A stretch of 64,000 nucleotides of DNA from Phytophthora sp. 'mugwort' (taxonomy: Eukaryota > Oomycota > Peronosporomycetes > Peronosporales > Peronosporaceae): positions 4,898,001 to 4,962,000 of the forward strand of contig JAUCEF010000006.1 in assembly GCA_033558025.1 (NCBI GenBank). Direction: 5' to 3'. Within the stretch, counting starts at the first letter, position 1. Each line of letters begins with the position of its first letter. Shown piece after piece: positions 32,309-43,754 of this stretch. Position numbers and translations under genes: made by a program. The notes beneath the pieces were generated by a model. The model was not told the DNA's origin and ran no database searches. It saw nothing but the letters and a program-made list of their open reading frames with translations.

Positions 32309-33580
32309 ATGATGAGCTACAAGGAACTGGCACATGCAGCCGCGCTTCTCGCAATGGTCGGCACCTCGAGTGCAGACACTTCGGCTTCGAACCCGGCGTC
32401 AGCCAAGTACACCGTGTCCGCATTCGCCATTGGAGACTGGGGTCAAACCTTGGACAAAGGATCGTGCTGCGGCGGTACATACAACAACTTCGATCTTCAC
32501 GCCCAGGAAGTTGTGGGAAAGCTCATGGACATCCAAGCCGGTACCTGTATCATGCCCCAGGCTGTTATCGCCCATGGTGATAGCTTCTACTGGACAGGTA
32601 TTGACAGTCTCGAGAGTCGTGACTCGCGTTTCCAGACGACGTACGAAGCCAGATACAACGGTGATAACATCAAAAATGTGCCCTGGGTGAACGTGATGGG
32701 GAACCACGACTATGGCGGTGCAAACTACGTCTGCAACGTTGGCGACAACCTCGTCCAGTGCAACAGCACCGCCGAAATGTTACAAGGACTCGAGAATAAG
32801 TTCCGGTATCAGGCGGACTATACGAGTCCCAACGACAACCGCTGGGCCCTGGAGGACCGTTTTTACGTGCGTCGCATTGAGGACGCTGCCACCGGCGTGA
32901 GCATCGACATTTTCAACATCGACATGAATGATGCCGATATCGCTGGTTCTCACGGTGTCTGCTGCCAGTGCTACGGCTACGCCAAGGCCGATAACGGGGG
33001 TTGTGGCAGCATTGCTCGTGGAGACAAGTATTGTTGTGGTGGAGACAACGCCATGTACGACACGTGCATGGCCAAATTCGTTGAGTGGGCCGACGACTCG
33101 CGTACACAGCTGGTTAAGCACGCCAAGGCGTCGACCGCGACGTGGAAGATCGTGAACAGCCACTTCAGTCCGTTGCAGCACTACAAGGAGGAAGGCATGC
33201 ACAAGTGGCTCGATGCTTTGAACGGCACTGGCATCCACGCTTTCATTTACGGCCACACCCACGGTGAGAAGCATGACTACTCGGAGGCGCTGCACACCCA
33301 TTTCGTGGAGAACGGTGCTGGTGGTGGTATGAAGAAGGAGTTCGCGAGCACCATCCCGGCGTTTGCGAGTCAGTACGTGAAGAAGGAGTGGGCGTACACG
33401 GGCGACGAATACGGCTTCTTCTCGGTAGAGGGATCGAAGAATTGGCTGAAGCTGCAGTACCACACGGCGGACAGTAAGTGGAATTTCACAGAGAAGTGGG
33501 AGGACATGACGATCGGTGGCGTCGCGACCAAGCACTGCTGGTACATTCCCCGCGATGGCTCGGAGGGCAAGGCGTGCTAG
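32309..33580 (+). CDS. Secreted purple-acid-phosphatase-like protein (P2)
   Basis: The 423-residue protein starts at ATG 32309. The frame is open further upstream, but that part overlaps the core promoter, so the MMSYKELAH start with its signal peptide (cleavage near GTSSA) is preferred. After a short leader the metallophosphatase domain begins at SAKYTVSAFA, with GDWG (42-45), GDSFYW, GNHDY, VNSHFSP and GHTHGEKHD in order. It is head-to-head with P1 and lacks PAN domains. From the codons for ASAKYT to about 50 nt past the stop the DNA is almost identical to P1 in inverted orientation, while leader and promoter differ. It is a predicted secreted acid phosphatase. Confidence 0.88.
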   Translation: MMSYKELAHAAALLAMVGTSSADTSASNPASAKYTVSAFAIGDWGQTLDKGSCCGGTYNNFDLHAQEVVGKLMDIQAGTCIMPQAVIAHGDSFYWTGIDSLESRDSRFQTTYEARYNGDNIKNVPWVNVMGNHDYGGANYVCNVGDNLVQCNSTAEMLQGLENKFRYQADYTSPNDNRWALEDRFYVRRIEDAATGVSIDIFNIDMNDADIAGSHGVCCQCYGYAKADNGGCGSIARGDKYCCGGDNAMYDTCMAKFVEWADDSRTQLVKHAKASTATWKIVNSHFSPLQHYKEEGMHKWLDALNGTGIHAFIYGHTHGEKHDYSEALHTHFVENGAGGGMKKEFASTIPAFASQYVKKEWAYTGDEYGFFSVEGSKNWLKLQYHTADSKWNFTEKWEDMTIGGVATKHCWYIPRDGSEGKAC

Positions 33581-34400
33581 AAAACTAGCAGGGGCATTCT
33601 ATAGCAACAGAGCAGAAGCATTTTGAAGATATACTCTCTTACCGATGCAATGTCGCAGCCCCTTTAAATGCATTACAATTATTGTGCGTTCTACTCGAAG
33701 ATTTCTTGCGCGATTCATCGAAGCACGGTCGGCAAATCACTTGCGTCCACTAAACCACATTATTTAGCACGAAACGATCGTAGCGAGTGCATAGACTGGG
33801 CATGATCAAATGACTGAGTGATTGTATTAGGGCGAGTTGCTCAATCGGTCAATTTTGGTAAATTTAGGTGGGAAGCACAATATCATTTGGGTCAAGGTTT
33901 ATGACAAAAACTCAACTTTCGTCAGGTTATTAACCACCGGAGACGGGTGAGAAGCCAAAGCACAACACTTCAGTTTCCTCAACTGAAACTCATTTTATTT
34001 AGGGGCTTTATGAATGAATAACATATCTCTCCGACCAAAATTGATCATAGTATGGTGAGTATTATCCAATGATTGTTTCTTTAAATCGTTTTAGCCAATG
34101 AAAACCAGCTTCAACATTTTTAACGAATCCAATCGCATCGTATCTTTCAGTTTCATCCAATTAAAACGCGAATAAAGGTTGCAGTCGGAAGCAGAGCGAT
34201 TCCGACATATCTGGTCGGAGTGGACGCCCAGATATATGAATCGTGATACAAAAGTGCGGTGTGCCATGTATCACTAGCATTTTTGCCGCCTCTTCGACCA
34301 AGAACGATGAGCATAAACGACTGGAATCCCGCCAACACAAGCGCTCGCGAGGGACGACATGAAGGCGTTTGAGCGCTCTTCACCGCTGCGAGCACGAGCA
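33581..34400. other. P2 3' flank, repeat block and AT-rich DNA
   Basis: Holds the inverted copy of the phosphatase 3'-flank repeat (33640-33960), including the CATGATCAAATGACTGAG block near 33803 and the complement of CACCCGTCTCCGG near 33945. The remainder to 34400 is AT-rich with no recognisable gene. Confidence 0.5.
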
Positions 34401-34439
34401 TGGAGCTGTATTGACTTTGCCCGTCGCGGACCCAAGCTG

Positions 34440-35649
34440 TGCAGGCGGTATTCTAGTGACGCTGGTGGGCAAGTTTGATGTCTACCTGTTATTTCACGCA
34501 GGAGCACGGGGGAAACACCTGTAGCGCCACTTCGTCGCTCAATACTTCCGCCAGGTGAAGCCTGGGTCCTGGACGAGTACCCTGTTCAAGGTGGCATTGT
34601 AACACGACAGCTGCTGAGCATGCCGCACGCAAGCGTGAAAGTGTGGTTGGTTTGTCATGAAGGCGGTTGTATGCACGGAGGGGGTCTTAAAAAGATGGCA
34701 AGGTATTTGTACTCAACGGCCAGCTATGCGTCGGACTACCAAGATGCAGCTCTGGTTGTACCTCTTGCGGTATCTCTTTGTCCGCGCTTCGGACGTGACC
34801 TTCGGTCGGAAACAGCAGCTTACCATAGGTGCTGGCGGCGGCGTGTTTTTCATTCACTTCATTCGCATGAAGATGTCCGAAGAGCAGGCACTGTCGCTCT
34901 ACTCCGATTCTGGCTTCGCAACTTGCTCGCTGGTGACGCTTGCGCTGGCTTTGATCACTCGGGAGTCGCCGTGCGCAGCGCTCCTCAACCACTTGCCGTG
35001 CAGTCGAAAGAACGTCCCCGTTGAGCTGACCGCCTCAATACTATTGCCGGACCTGCTTGATGATAGCGGCACCCTGGATTTTTCTCAGGCGCCGATGAGA
35101 AGTAGCACAGATCACACGACGCCGACGGTTGGTATCCTCGCTCTTGCCAATCACTTGCTTGATCGTGTCGCTGGACCCGTTGGAGTCGAAGATCCGACGA
35201 CGTCTCGGTGGTTTCGACGCGGCGGTGCCCATCATGCCAACGCGAGCTCAGAGCTGACGGTGCAATGGATCTTCGATCGTGGAGCCTGGAACTTGACCAT
35301 GACGAACAAAGCTTTTTCCTACGTCTTCTATACTACGAAGCAGACCATCAAGTCTCGAAGGTGTTGAGCAAAAATGGCGCCAAAGCAAGTCTCTGTACCT
35401 CCGTCGCGGGGAGTCTTCGACTCGGCCACACAAGCGCAGATTAAAAGGTTATTCGCAAGATCTTCAACGCGAGTCATGCGCAAGGTAACCAATCCTTCAA
35501 CATTTGCTGCTGTGAAAGACATGCTGACAGCAACCATCATCCTCCACTACCCGTCGCTGATGAAGACCAACGCGCAGGGATCAGCGATGACGACGATCCA
35601 GCGCTGCGCCGAGGCTTCTGGTGTAACCACGTCAAACCTGCTTGCATGA
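34440..35649 (+). pseudogene. Tyrosine recombinase (Crypton-like) fragment
   Basis: The main frame (34657-35367) has the layout of a tyrosine recombinase catalytic domain: Arg in LRYLFVRASDVTF (residue 43), RWFRRGGAHHA (184-194, corresponding to the HxxR box, with R in place of the usual H), W211 in RGAW and Tyr222 in KAFSYVF. The HxxR-to-Tyr spacing of about 35 is right for the family. Coding continues upstream in other frames (34460-34660) and downstream at 35374-35649 after a shift. In oomycetes such proteins belong to Crypton-type DNA transposons; this placement is inference. Frameshifts and the altered H box suggest it is dead. Confidence 0.6.
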
Positions 35650-36400
35650 TCATAGCAACCCACGAGGTCTAACGATCACGCCCACGCCACTGCGGACGAC
35701 CGGACGGAAGGAAATGTGAAGGACAAAGTTGCGTTCGATCATCAAACTGCATTGGTAGATAGTTAATCGAAGTCAACCGTCGCCTCGGGTCAACTGGCTA
35801 AATGCTACAAGCATTAACACTGGAAAGAGCACATCAGGATACCGTGTCGGTCAAGCAAAGCGGCCAAGAGATGAAGATGAAAACGTACCAGTGAGCGCCA
35901 ACGCCGATCGAAGACGATACCTCCCGTCGACACCTGGTTTGCGTGGTACATGGCAGTTCCGCGTGGATAGCTGAGTACGAACAAGCACAAAAGTCGGACG
36001 CCAAGCTGCTCGTGGCCTTCATGAAGATCTTCATCGAAGATGGATACGCCCTCGACGAGTTGTCACGAGCTACAAGAGTAACGTCCGTCGGCTGGGAGAG
36101 CTAGCGCCAAGCCAAGTCGTGGCGTAACTCCGCGCGCGAAAAGTAACGTCAACGGGATCCAATGCTGTGCTTAAGGGCGTCGGTAGCTGCATCGTCGGGA
36201 AGCCTCAATGGCCTCATTAGCGCCTTCACCAGCGTCTTGCCATCGGTAAAGTTGTCGACGCTGCGCTACTCCATCACCAAGGCGCGCTCAGGCCACTTCT
36301 GGAACACAACACGCCCTATTCACCCGTATCCTTGCGGTCTGCGTTTTCATATATGTCGGTCGCTTGGCGGTCTGCCACAGTCATTTTAATATAAAAAAAT
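35650..36400. other. No recognisable gene
   Basis: Likely the tail of the recombinase element. Short open frames (35834-36034 minus, 36162-36389 plus) show no known motif. Confidence 0.4.
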
Positions 36401-36468
36401 TGGCGGTGGGTGGAATCGAACCACCTCTTTCCTTTCGGGAGCCCTTCCATTGAGCTACATCGGTGGTG
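36401..36468 (-). ncRNA. tRNA-like sequence with Pol III boxes (tRNA pseudogene)
   Basis: The minus strand has an A box (TAGCTCAATGG), a D-stem pair GCTC/GGGC, a B box (GGTTCGATTCC) inside a perfect T arm GGTGG/CCACC, then CACCGCCA and a TTTTTTT run that would stop Pol III. The 5' strand needed to pair with CACCGCC is not present, and the anticodon arm plus variable loop is about 8 nt too short. It is therefore a tRNA pseudogene or tRNA-derived element head, not a working tRNA. Confidence 0.55.
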
Positions 36469-36479
36469 GGGGTAAACAT

Positions 36480-37425
36480 CGCAGGGGATACTCAACTGGA
36501 GTGATCAACTGGAAATTTAGGACCACAGTTCTTCGTGGAAGCGACAACCCTCTTCGAAGTGCCATGAGAGAACCCATCTATTCACCAGTCCAGGTGGTCA
36601 ACCGATCACTGAGGTCGCTGGGCAAAATGGCGAGGTCAAAGCTGCCCGTGTGGCACTCATTTGCAAGAATTAATTCGGCCTGTTACCTATCAATGAGACA
36701 ACCTTTTGCAAAGAGAAATTTACTGGCTGTATGTCATATACGAAAGCCTCCAGAACTTGGTGGATATAAAATTCTGCGATACGGCAGGATGCTAGTCGGA
36801 GAGTCGGCGTCGTCACGCTATGGGGACGGCTTTACATCGATTTGACATGCAACCATCTCGAGCAAACACCACCCCAATGATGCAAAACATTCGGCTGGAT
36901 CAGTTGCAGGTACGTCATCAGCTGAAAAAGACGAAAAAGGTGACGCATGCCTTATCGGCAAGTAGTTGGGAGCTTGGGTTTGGTGATGGGCGCCGACTTC
37001 GAAAATGACAAGGCCGATCGAAGATCGGTTTCTGGCTGCATGGTCTATTGTTTGGGGCTCCTGTGGCGTGGGGGCACCAAACAGGCATCGTGGCTCAATC
37101 GATTACTGCAGCTGAATTCATCGATGCTAAGATAGATTTCTCCAAGCGGGATGGATCAAGCCGCTGGTAGACGAGGTGATGAAGAACATCCAGCCCCCCA
37201 CCAAGCTCACGCTACGGGTTGGCTATGTACCGACAATTCATCGGATCAAGCGCGAAGGGTTGCCATGAGCACCAATAGCTGTATTTCTGCTTTCGCGCCC
37301 TCATGGACGCGTGAAAGGGAGGAAACATATCCCTTAAATACATTCCAATGGACATCAACCTAGCCGACTCGCTAATGACGTCTTTGGCGCACACCGAACT
37401 CAGAAACAAGTGCGTCCAGTGAAGT
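36480..37425 (+). pseudogene. Copia RNase H fragment
   Basis: Plus-strand pieces of a Ty1/copia polyprotein. GADFENDKADRRSVSGCMVY (RNase H, equivalent to D-x-AGD...DRKSTSGY) lies near 36985-37050. A VAQSITAAEFIDA-like active region follows near 37090, then DISLKYIPMDINLADSL near 37330-37370 (the tail with the ADxLTK-type motif). Several shifts and an upstream part without clear homology are present. No LTR was identified. Confidence 0.6.
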
Positions 37426-38089
37426 CCAATAACTAGCTCTCAGAAGCAATTGTTCACCTTATCCATCCATTTATAGCAATTAAAAAGCAAGGGACGCTCT
37501 CTGGGACTTTGGGAAGTGCATGGCTACATTACGCGCTCCAAACAGCCATTTTACATAAAAACATTCCGCAATTTTTATTAGCTAAAACTATACCAGATTC
37601 TTTCTGATACAGACTGAGGAGTACCACTCGCTCGTGGCCCATTTGCTGTCGGTGCAATTTGCCGGTCGTTTTCTGCAGAAACGTCTGGTTAGATATTTTC
37701 TTTTTATTATGCATGGCTAGATGGCACTGTGCTAACGCCTGTGGTTTCGGCGCCTTTAATAGGGTTAGCATACAAATTGCCGGTTTCGGCAGCAGCGACA
37801 AAATTTAGTAGCATACATCTTTTATGAACCTCATACAAAATTGTAAATTACAATATCGTATGTAGGGAAACAGTCGAGTTATATACTAATCTCCAGTGAG
37901 AACCACGACCTCATCTTGATGTAGGAAATAAGGCAGCACCTGAAGATCCCTATGCTTTCGAAAAACACGTCGAGGAACATGCAAACGGCGGGGCTGGCGC
38001 CGAGCCACGAGGTGATGGTTACTGAAACGATATGGCAGATGCAGTCTTGATCATTTGCATACCAGTACCAAATCAATGCCCGAGATTCG
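37426..38089. other. No recognisable gene
   Basis: AT-rich DNA between two Copia fragments. A 90-codon minus-strand frame at 37529-37801 has no known motif and is probably chance. Confidence 0.4.
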
Positions 38090-39025
38090 CATCAGCAACC
38101 TTCATCATCACCACTCTTCAGCTCGTGGCTGAGCGCCATGATGAAGGAGCTTGGACCAGATAAGTTTATCCTAGGCATGAAGATTGACCACGGCATGACA
38201 GCTGGAAACGCTCATGATCAAGGAGAAACGATATGCTGATGATATGGCAGAACGGTTGGGTATGCGAACACTAAGCCAGTGACAAACCTTGCGCAGCCGG
38301 TCTGAAGTTGTCGAAGCCAGAGTCGCCAGGAACGAATGCGGAAAGGGGCATGGTGGGGTCTAGACCGTACCGTTCCCTCATCGGATGCCTGCTGTAATCA
38401 CGACACGTACTCGCCCGGACATCGCGTTCGTAGTTCCGCAGCTTTCTCGGTTGCCCGAAAATCCCGGGCAGCAGCATTGGAATGCTGCGATGCGTGTGGT
38501 ACGCTACCTCAAGTCAACGCGCTGACAGCGTTACGGCCCAGGCCTACTCAAACTCTCACTGGGTACAACCTCGATGACAGACGTTCCGTCTCGGGTGTCA
38601 TGGTAATGATCGGGAACACCCCGGTAGTATTAAGCCCAAATTCTCAGCAAAAGGTTGCTTTCACTTCTGCAGAAGTTGAGTAAACGGCTTTGAGACTGTG
38701 CGTTCAAGTAGTGCTGTGAACGCGTGCAATGCTGATGAACATGGGAAGGGAACAGCGGATGGCTACGCTAATCTAGGAAGACAACCTGGGCGCGATCGCT
38801 CGGGCACAGAGCGCAGTCTACCACGCTTGGACCAAGCACGTGGATTTCGCCATCACTTCATCATGGAGGACGCCGAACAAGGAACGGTTACGGTCGACAA
38901 CATGGACACCAAGTATCATGTAAACGACATATTGGCCAAGGCGCTCGGGTTCAAGACGCTCAAGTTCGTGCGCACCGCGAGCGGAATCGAGTGCGAGGAC
39001 ACCAGCCGTGAGTGGGAATGTTGAA
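38090..39025 (+). pseudogene. Copia RT end and RNase H, second fragment
   Basis: Plus strand: FILGMKIDHG near 38170 (end of the RT palm region), PYRSLIGCLLYITTRTRPDI near 38370-38420 (diagnostic Copia block), RRSVSGVMVMIGNTPVVL near 38585, VAFTSAEVE near 38655 (RNase H active region), and a tail VNDILAKALGFKTLKFVRTA near 38920 ending at 39024. Frameshifts near 38345, 38520 and 38685. It differs from the fragment at 36480-37425, so it is a separate insertion. Confidence 0.7.
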
Positions 39026-41500
39026 GAAAGCTCTGCACGGTTCATCGCCGCTGATGAACCACACAAACGTTTCACTCTGAACCGCGCGTATGCTCATTCT
39101 ATTGGCGGCATGATTATGGGCGGTGAGTAGTGATGCAAGATGGATAAGGGGGGACCAGAAGGACGAAAAGAACAACAGAGAGTAGCTTTGTGAGATCGCT
39201 TATGATATTTTAGTATACTCACTCTAGTATTTGCCTCCAAGAACGCAAACACTACGCTCCATATCCTGCGTCGCTCATAAACACCCCATCATACATACAC
39301 TAACAACAAGCTATTTCATTCATTAAATTCGTTCCGTCACTTTTTTCGTGGACAGGTTTATCGACTTCCGGTCGACGGCTGTCACGTCTTCCTTGACTTC
39401 ATTGTTTGCATCGTCAGCTTCTAGCTCACGGTCCGCACCTCCCATCTCGCACCCAACACGGCAGACGACTCGTCCGTGGGCTCGTCCACCAAAATATTTT
39501 CTTTTCATGGGTTTAACAGCTCGTCTACCGACATTGACAACATCGCCGTTAGCTCATCCGCAATACTGTTTTTTCACGTCTAGTTCCGCATACTTGCACG
39601 TCTAGTAGCGGGCGAGCCTTCTTCGTCAACGCAGAGCCTCTAGACCACGTCGCACTTTTAAAATATGGTAGATCGGAGGCTGGTACGGCGGTTGATGTAT
39701 TGGGCATGCAGAGAGTACGCTTGACAGCGATATCTCGGGCAAGCAGTATCCCAGCTCGCACCTTGATAACCAGATGAGTATGCAGCAGTAGTACACAACA
39801 CTAGTTTAATTTTTAATAGTTTTTTTCGGCCAAATACACAACTATCGCCGGAAACCAGCAACGTAATCGACCAGGCATGACCTCCCAGGCTACTTCCGGA
39901 TAAAGCTTCACTTGACATCCACACCGTTCATAGGGCGCCTGAGGTAGTTCATCATGAATTGCATCGAGCCCGATACATTTAGCTGTCTGGTGGAAATTGG
40001 ACTTGCTCGCACATGTTGGGTTCGAGGTGGTGCAAAATGTTTTCGAGCTGATCACCGTGATAGAGCCGATAGAGCCGACTTTCTCGCGAGTCGTCGCCAA
40101 CGCATCCAACGGAATGGGATACTGTAGCTTAATGATGTTCAGCCGAGGTGGGAGTAGCCAATCGCAATCTTCGATGTGGTCGCGGCGGCGCTGGTGCGAA
40201 CCGTTTGAACTCGTCAAACTGCAGACATGGGCACCACAAGAAACTTTGCATCCTGTTATCCTCAGTTCGTGAATGTCGGAGACGGGCTGTACTCAATTCG
40301 GAAAATGCTCTCAGCACCCCCGCCGTCGTTTTTGTCGCCGCCTTCGTCGCTAGAAACTGAGTAGCAAAACCAGGATTAACATTCACCGACACACTGAGAA
40401 GACCTCCTGGTAGAGAAGGTTATCCTCGTTGGCGAACCAGGTACTTAGAGCGGAGGGGTAATACTCGTTTGGGGTAATACTCGTTTGGGAGCCTTGAGAG
40501 CTCCGTGTGGGTTCTTGGTTGTCAGTGCGACAAAGTACGCCTGGCCAGGTATCAACCCGGGAATAGTATGCGTTAGCGTTACTGCATCCAGCGTTACATA
40601 AAACGCGCTGCTTCGCCTGAAATCGTTTTATCCCTTGTATGCTGTATTCCTTCTGTTGTAATTACTGGCAGTCTAATTCTTAATTTCATTTAAGAGTATC
40701 CATGAGCATGAAGTTTTTGTGTTTTGTATTAAACAAATGCCATGCAGCGGTTAATAAATCCTATAACCTACCGTTATGTACAACTGAATTCATTGCGGCC
40801 GGATAGGGGGGGCATGATCAAATGACGAATAAGCGAGTCACTCAATCGTCTTTTTTCAGGCAAATCTACAATTGTGAGCGGCCTTCCACACTTAGTACGT
40901 GGCTGAGCCGGGGGATGGGCGCATAATCAGTACACGTACTGATCTAATGAAAGTTGGAGGGAACTTGTCATCGAGCGCGAAGCATGCATGCACTAATTGC
41001 TAGATTGCAGTGGAAATGAAAGGCTGGCAATGGACATTATTTATTGCAGTGACGTGTTGCGTGCATCCTGGCATCTTCATTGACCGAAGTCTCTGTGCCC
41101 GCGCAATTGTGCATAATAAGTAAGTATATTTGCCTCGGCGGGATCAATGGCCCTACTTTTGTAGATTATGCGTGGAAACCGGTAAATACATGGATAGGCG
41201 GGTACACATGGTATCAGTGGTGGCTTTGTACGTGCTTCTTTACTTAAGTTAAGTGGAAACCCCTGTAAAGCAGTAAAAATCCAACTAAAACTATGGAAAT
41301 TGGTGGAATATATCAGGACCTTGGCTAGCCAGCGACGGGTGCTGGCCTAGCCTGGGCGACCGCAGCAGGACTTCAATTAGCTGAGTTGGGGCATGAAACC
41401 AGCTGATGCAACAGCGTGCGTGTGACGATGTTCGTGACGCGGCGACGACTCGGCAAATTCTTCCTTCCAACTTGTCCCATCCCACTGAAGCGAAGCTTAG
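39026..41500. other. Long stretch without recognised genes
   Basis: Open frames on the minus strand at 39813-40217 (134 codons) and 40129-40392 overlap in different frames and have no motif I recognise. At about 40813-40880 lies a weak third copy of the CATGATCAAATGAC block found beside the phosphatase genes. The rest is AT-rich. Confidence 0.4.
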
Positions 41501-41541
41501 AGAATATATAAATCTGGACCCGTAAGATAGACGAGCAAGTT

Positions 41542-42162
41542 ATGCTCAACACCAGCGATTGCATTGCTACTGATCGAAAGCTGTATCTGTTCGTGAAGAA
41601 CCAACAGCAGCAATATCTGCAGACGGACGAGATTGATGGAATTTACGCTCAAGGACAACCTTTTGACGGACTTGGACAGCATCGCGGCGTTTTTCGAGTG
41701 GCATTGCGTACAAGAGTACCACGCCGACGCCGGCAGCAATGATGAAGAGGAGCCGCCACTACAGCACCAGCACGAGAAGACAGCCATTACAGTCGCAACA
41801 AAGCCACGCGCTGAGACATGCTCCACGCGGAGACCACGAACATGTTCAAAGCCTAGATGTTCGTGCTCAGGTACTTTGCCCACTCGTACCTTAGCGCGGA
41901 AGAGAAGGAGGAAGTGGATCGACCGGTTGAACAACTTCCTGTACATCATTTCAGTACGTACCTGGCGCACGGCAGACTGGGTGTATGGTTCACCCCATTG
42001 ACCGTCGACAAAGTTGTATATTTCAAAATTCTTAACATGATATGGAAATTCGAATCGTATTACTACATGCGAACCGAGCCTGTCAACTACCGCGCAAAAG
42101 ACTGCCGATTTAAACCCTCATATACATGCCGAGGACAAGCTGTCTCATTGTCAGGAGGATAA
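41542..42162 (+). other. Unrecognised overlapping open frames
   Basis: Three plus-strand frames (41542-41742, 41633-42001, 41857-42162) succeed one another as a frame-shifted gene would, with coding-like composition (for example KDNLLTDLDSIAAFFEWH and YFAHSYLSAEEKEEVD). They could be one decayed gene, perhaps of a transposon. No domain was identified. Confidence 0.3.
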
Positions 42163-42507
42163 CGTTGTCGGTTCTCATCCGGAATAGGATCCGTATGAGA
42201 CCTGAGCCGTGTCGTTGTAATTGGTGACCCATTACCGGCATTGTTGGGGGGCTGCTTCTCTTCGGGAATTACTGAAATGACTGAAGTGATCACGGCACTT
42301 CTACCATATACGTTTACGTCAACAATGTAAGAGATCTCCGTGAAAATGCTTTAATGCTCGTAGAAACCACTTTTTATGTAAAAATGTAATAGCAGCAATG
42401 CCAACACTGATGGCATGTACGGGGCTTATGGACTATACCACTCTTCTAAAATCTTCCCGGTCCACTATGGAAAGCATTTTAACCAATCACAGTCGGATAA
42501 CAAACAT

Positions 42508-42801
42508 TGTGATGGGGCACACAGCACCTTGCGCACAGGAAGTGTGAGTTTCAGAGAGTATACAAACACTCAATGGACGGCAGTTTACAAATCCCTGGCC
42601 TGTGTTTTTTTTTTTTACCAAAATTTGTTAGATTTATGACTGAATATATTTATAGGTGACGCCTTTTGATGCGTCTACATTCTAACTACTAGTCACCTGT
42701 AAAGTACCCTAGATGTTATCCTATTGGATGGATTTAAGTCTTGTACCATATGTGTGGTACCTATCGGTGACGTCATTACCGTGACGTCATAGCGATGTTG
42801 G
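42508..42801 (-). repeat. 3' LTR of Gypsy element 2
   Basis: Shares with 47629-47922 the blocks ACACCTTGCGCACA, GAATATATTTATAGGTGAC, ATGCGTCTACA, TAGATGTTATCCTAT and GTACCATATGTGTGG. The right end is approximate. Confidence 0.75.
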
Positions 42802-43754
42802 CTATATATATCATTAGGGTAAATAGGCACACCATTCTGAAAGTGACTTAGGGGAGTTCCACGGAGCTGACGCCTACATGGGTCGGCCCCAGCTGCCTCG
42901 CGTGCTTCTCGGCGGGAGCTCTTCTCGGGGTGCTTATGAGCGCCATCTGGTGGCCAAGTAGCCCTTATCACAGAACTTGAGCATTGCTTGATGCGTGCTC
43001 CTGGCACCGCACAATATCCCGCTCAAGGAGTTCACGAGCCGGCAAAAGAAGCCTGAGCTCCGGTCGGGACTTCGACCTGTGTGGGGCTATCCAGCCGTGA
43101 TGCCCCCACACTGTGGCTCTTTCCAAGAGGCCGAGGCCGTCTTTTGGAAGTGGGCAGCTACTGTTGCTCGCAAGGACAACATGAAGTTCTCCGGCAGGAT
43201 CTCACGGTGGAGGCCATCCTTGACCTCCGAGATCTGCGTATTGAGTTTGCCCATGTGCTAGGCAAACGACAGCTCTCTCGGGAACTGCAGAAGCATTCCG
43301 CTTCAAGTGCTCATGATGAGCGCGGGTATGGTCTTGGCTCTACGACCACACCCCGTTCGGGCAAGAAAGCCCGAACTACTTACGAAGCCGCCGCCGATTT
43401 TGTTCCCAGATCGCGACAGCCTTCCGGCAGTCAGCCTGAAGCCGTTCGTATGGCTCCCAGGAGCACTCAGCCTCCGGGTGCCCCATTCCTCTTCACACGG
43501 AGCTGGCGCTTCCCGTGAACGTGCCGCTCCTGGATACACACTCCTCGTGGTATTGGATCTCCCTATTACGGTCGAGGAGAAGCGGCGGCGCCCTTGTGCG
43601 AGTATGAGGATGAGGCACCGCCCTTCCCGTCCGGCCCAGGACCTGGTGTGCCGCCTTCGGCTCCACCTCGGTTCGTTGAAGACGCCGCTCTTCGTCGTCG
43701 AGCCCTTGCGCTTGAGATTGCGCTTGGGCTTGGTGAGGGTGGGTCTACCGCCGC

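Noticed and set aside
39813..40392. Minus-strand frames of 134 and 87 codons
   Set aside because: They overlap in different frames, with no motif, no promoter and no repeat partner. Not enough to call a gene.
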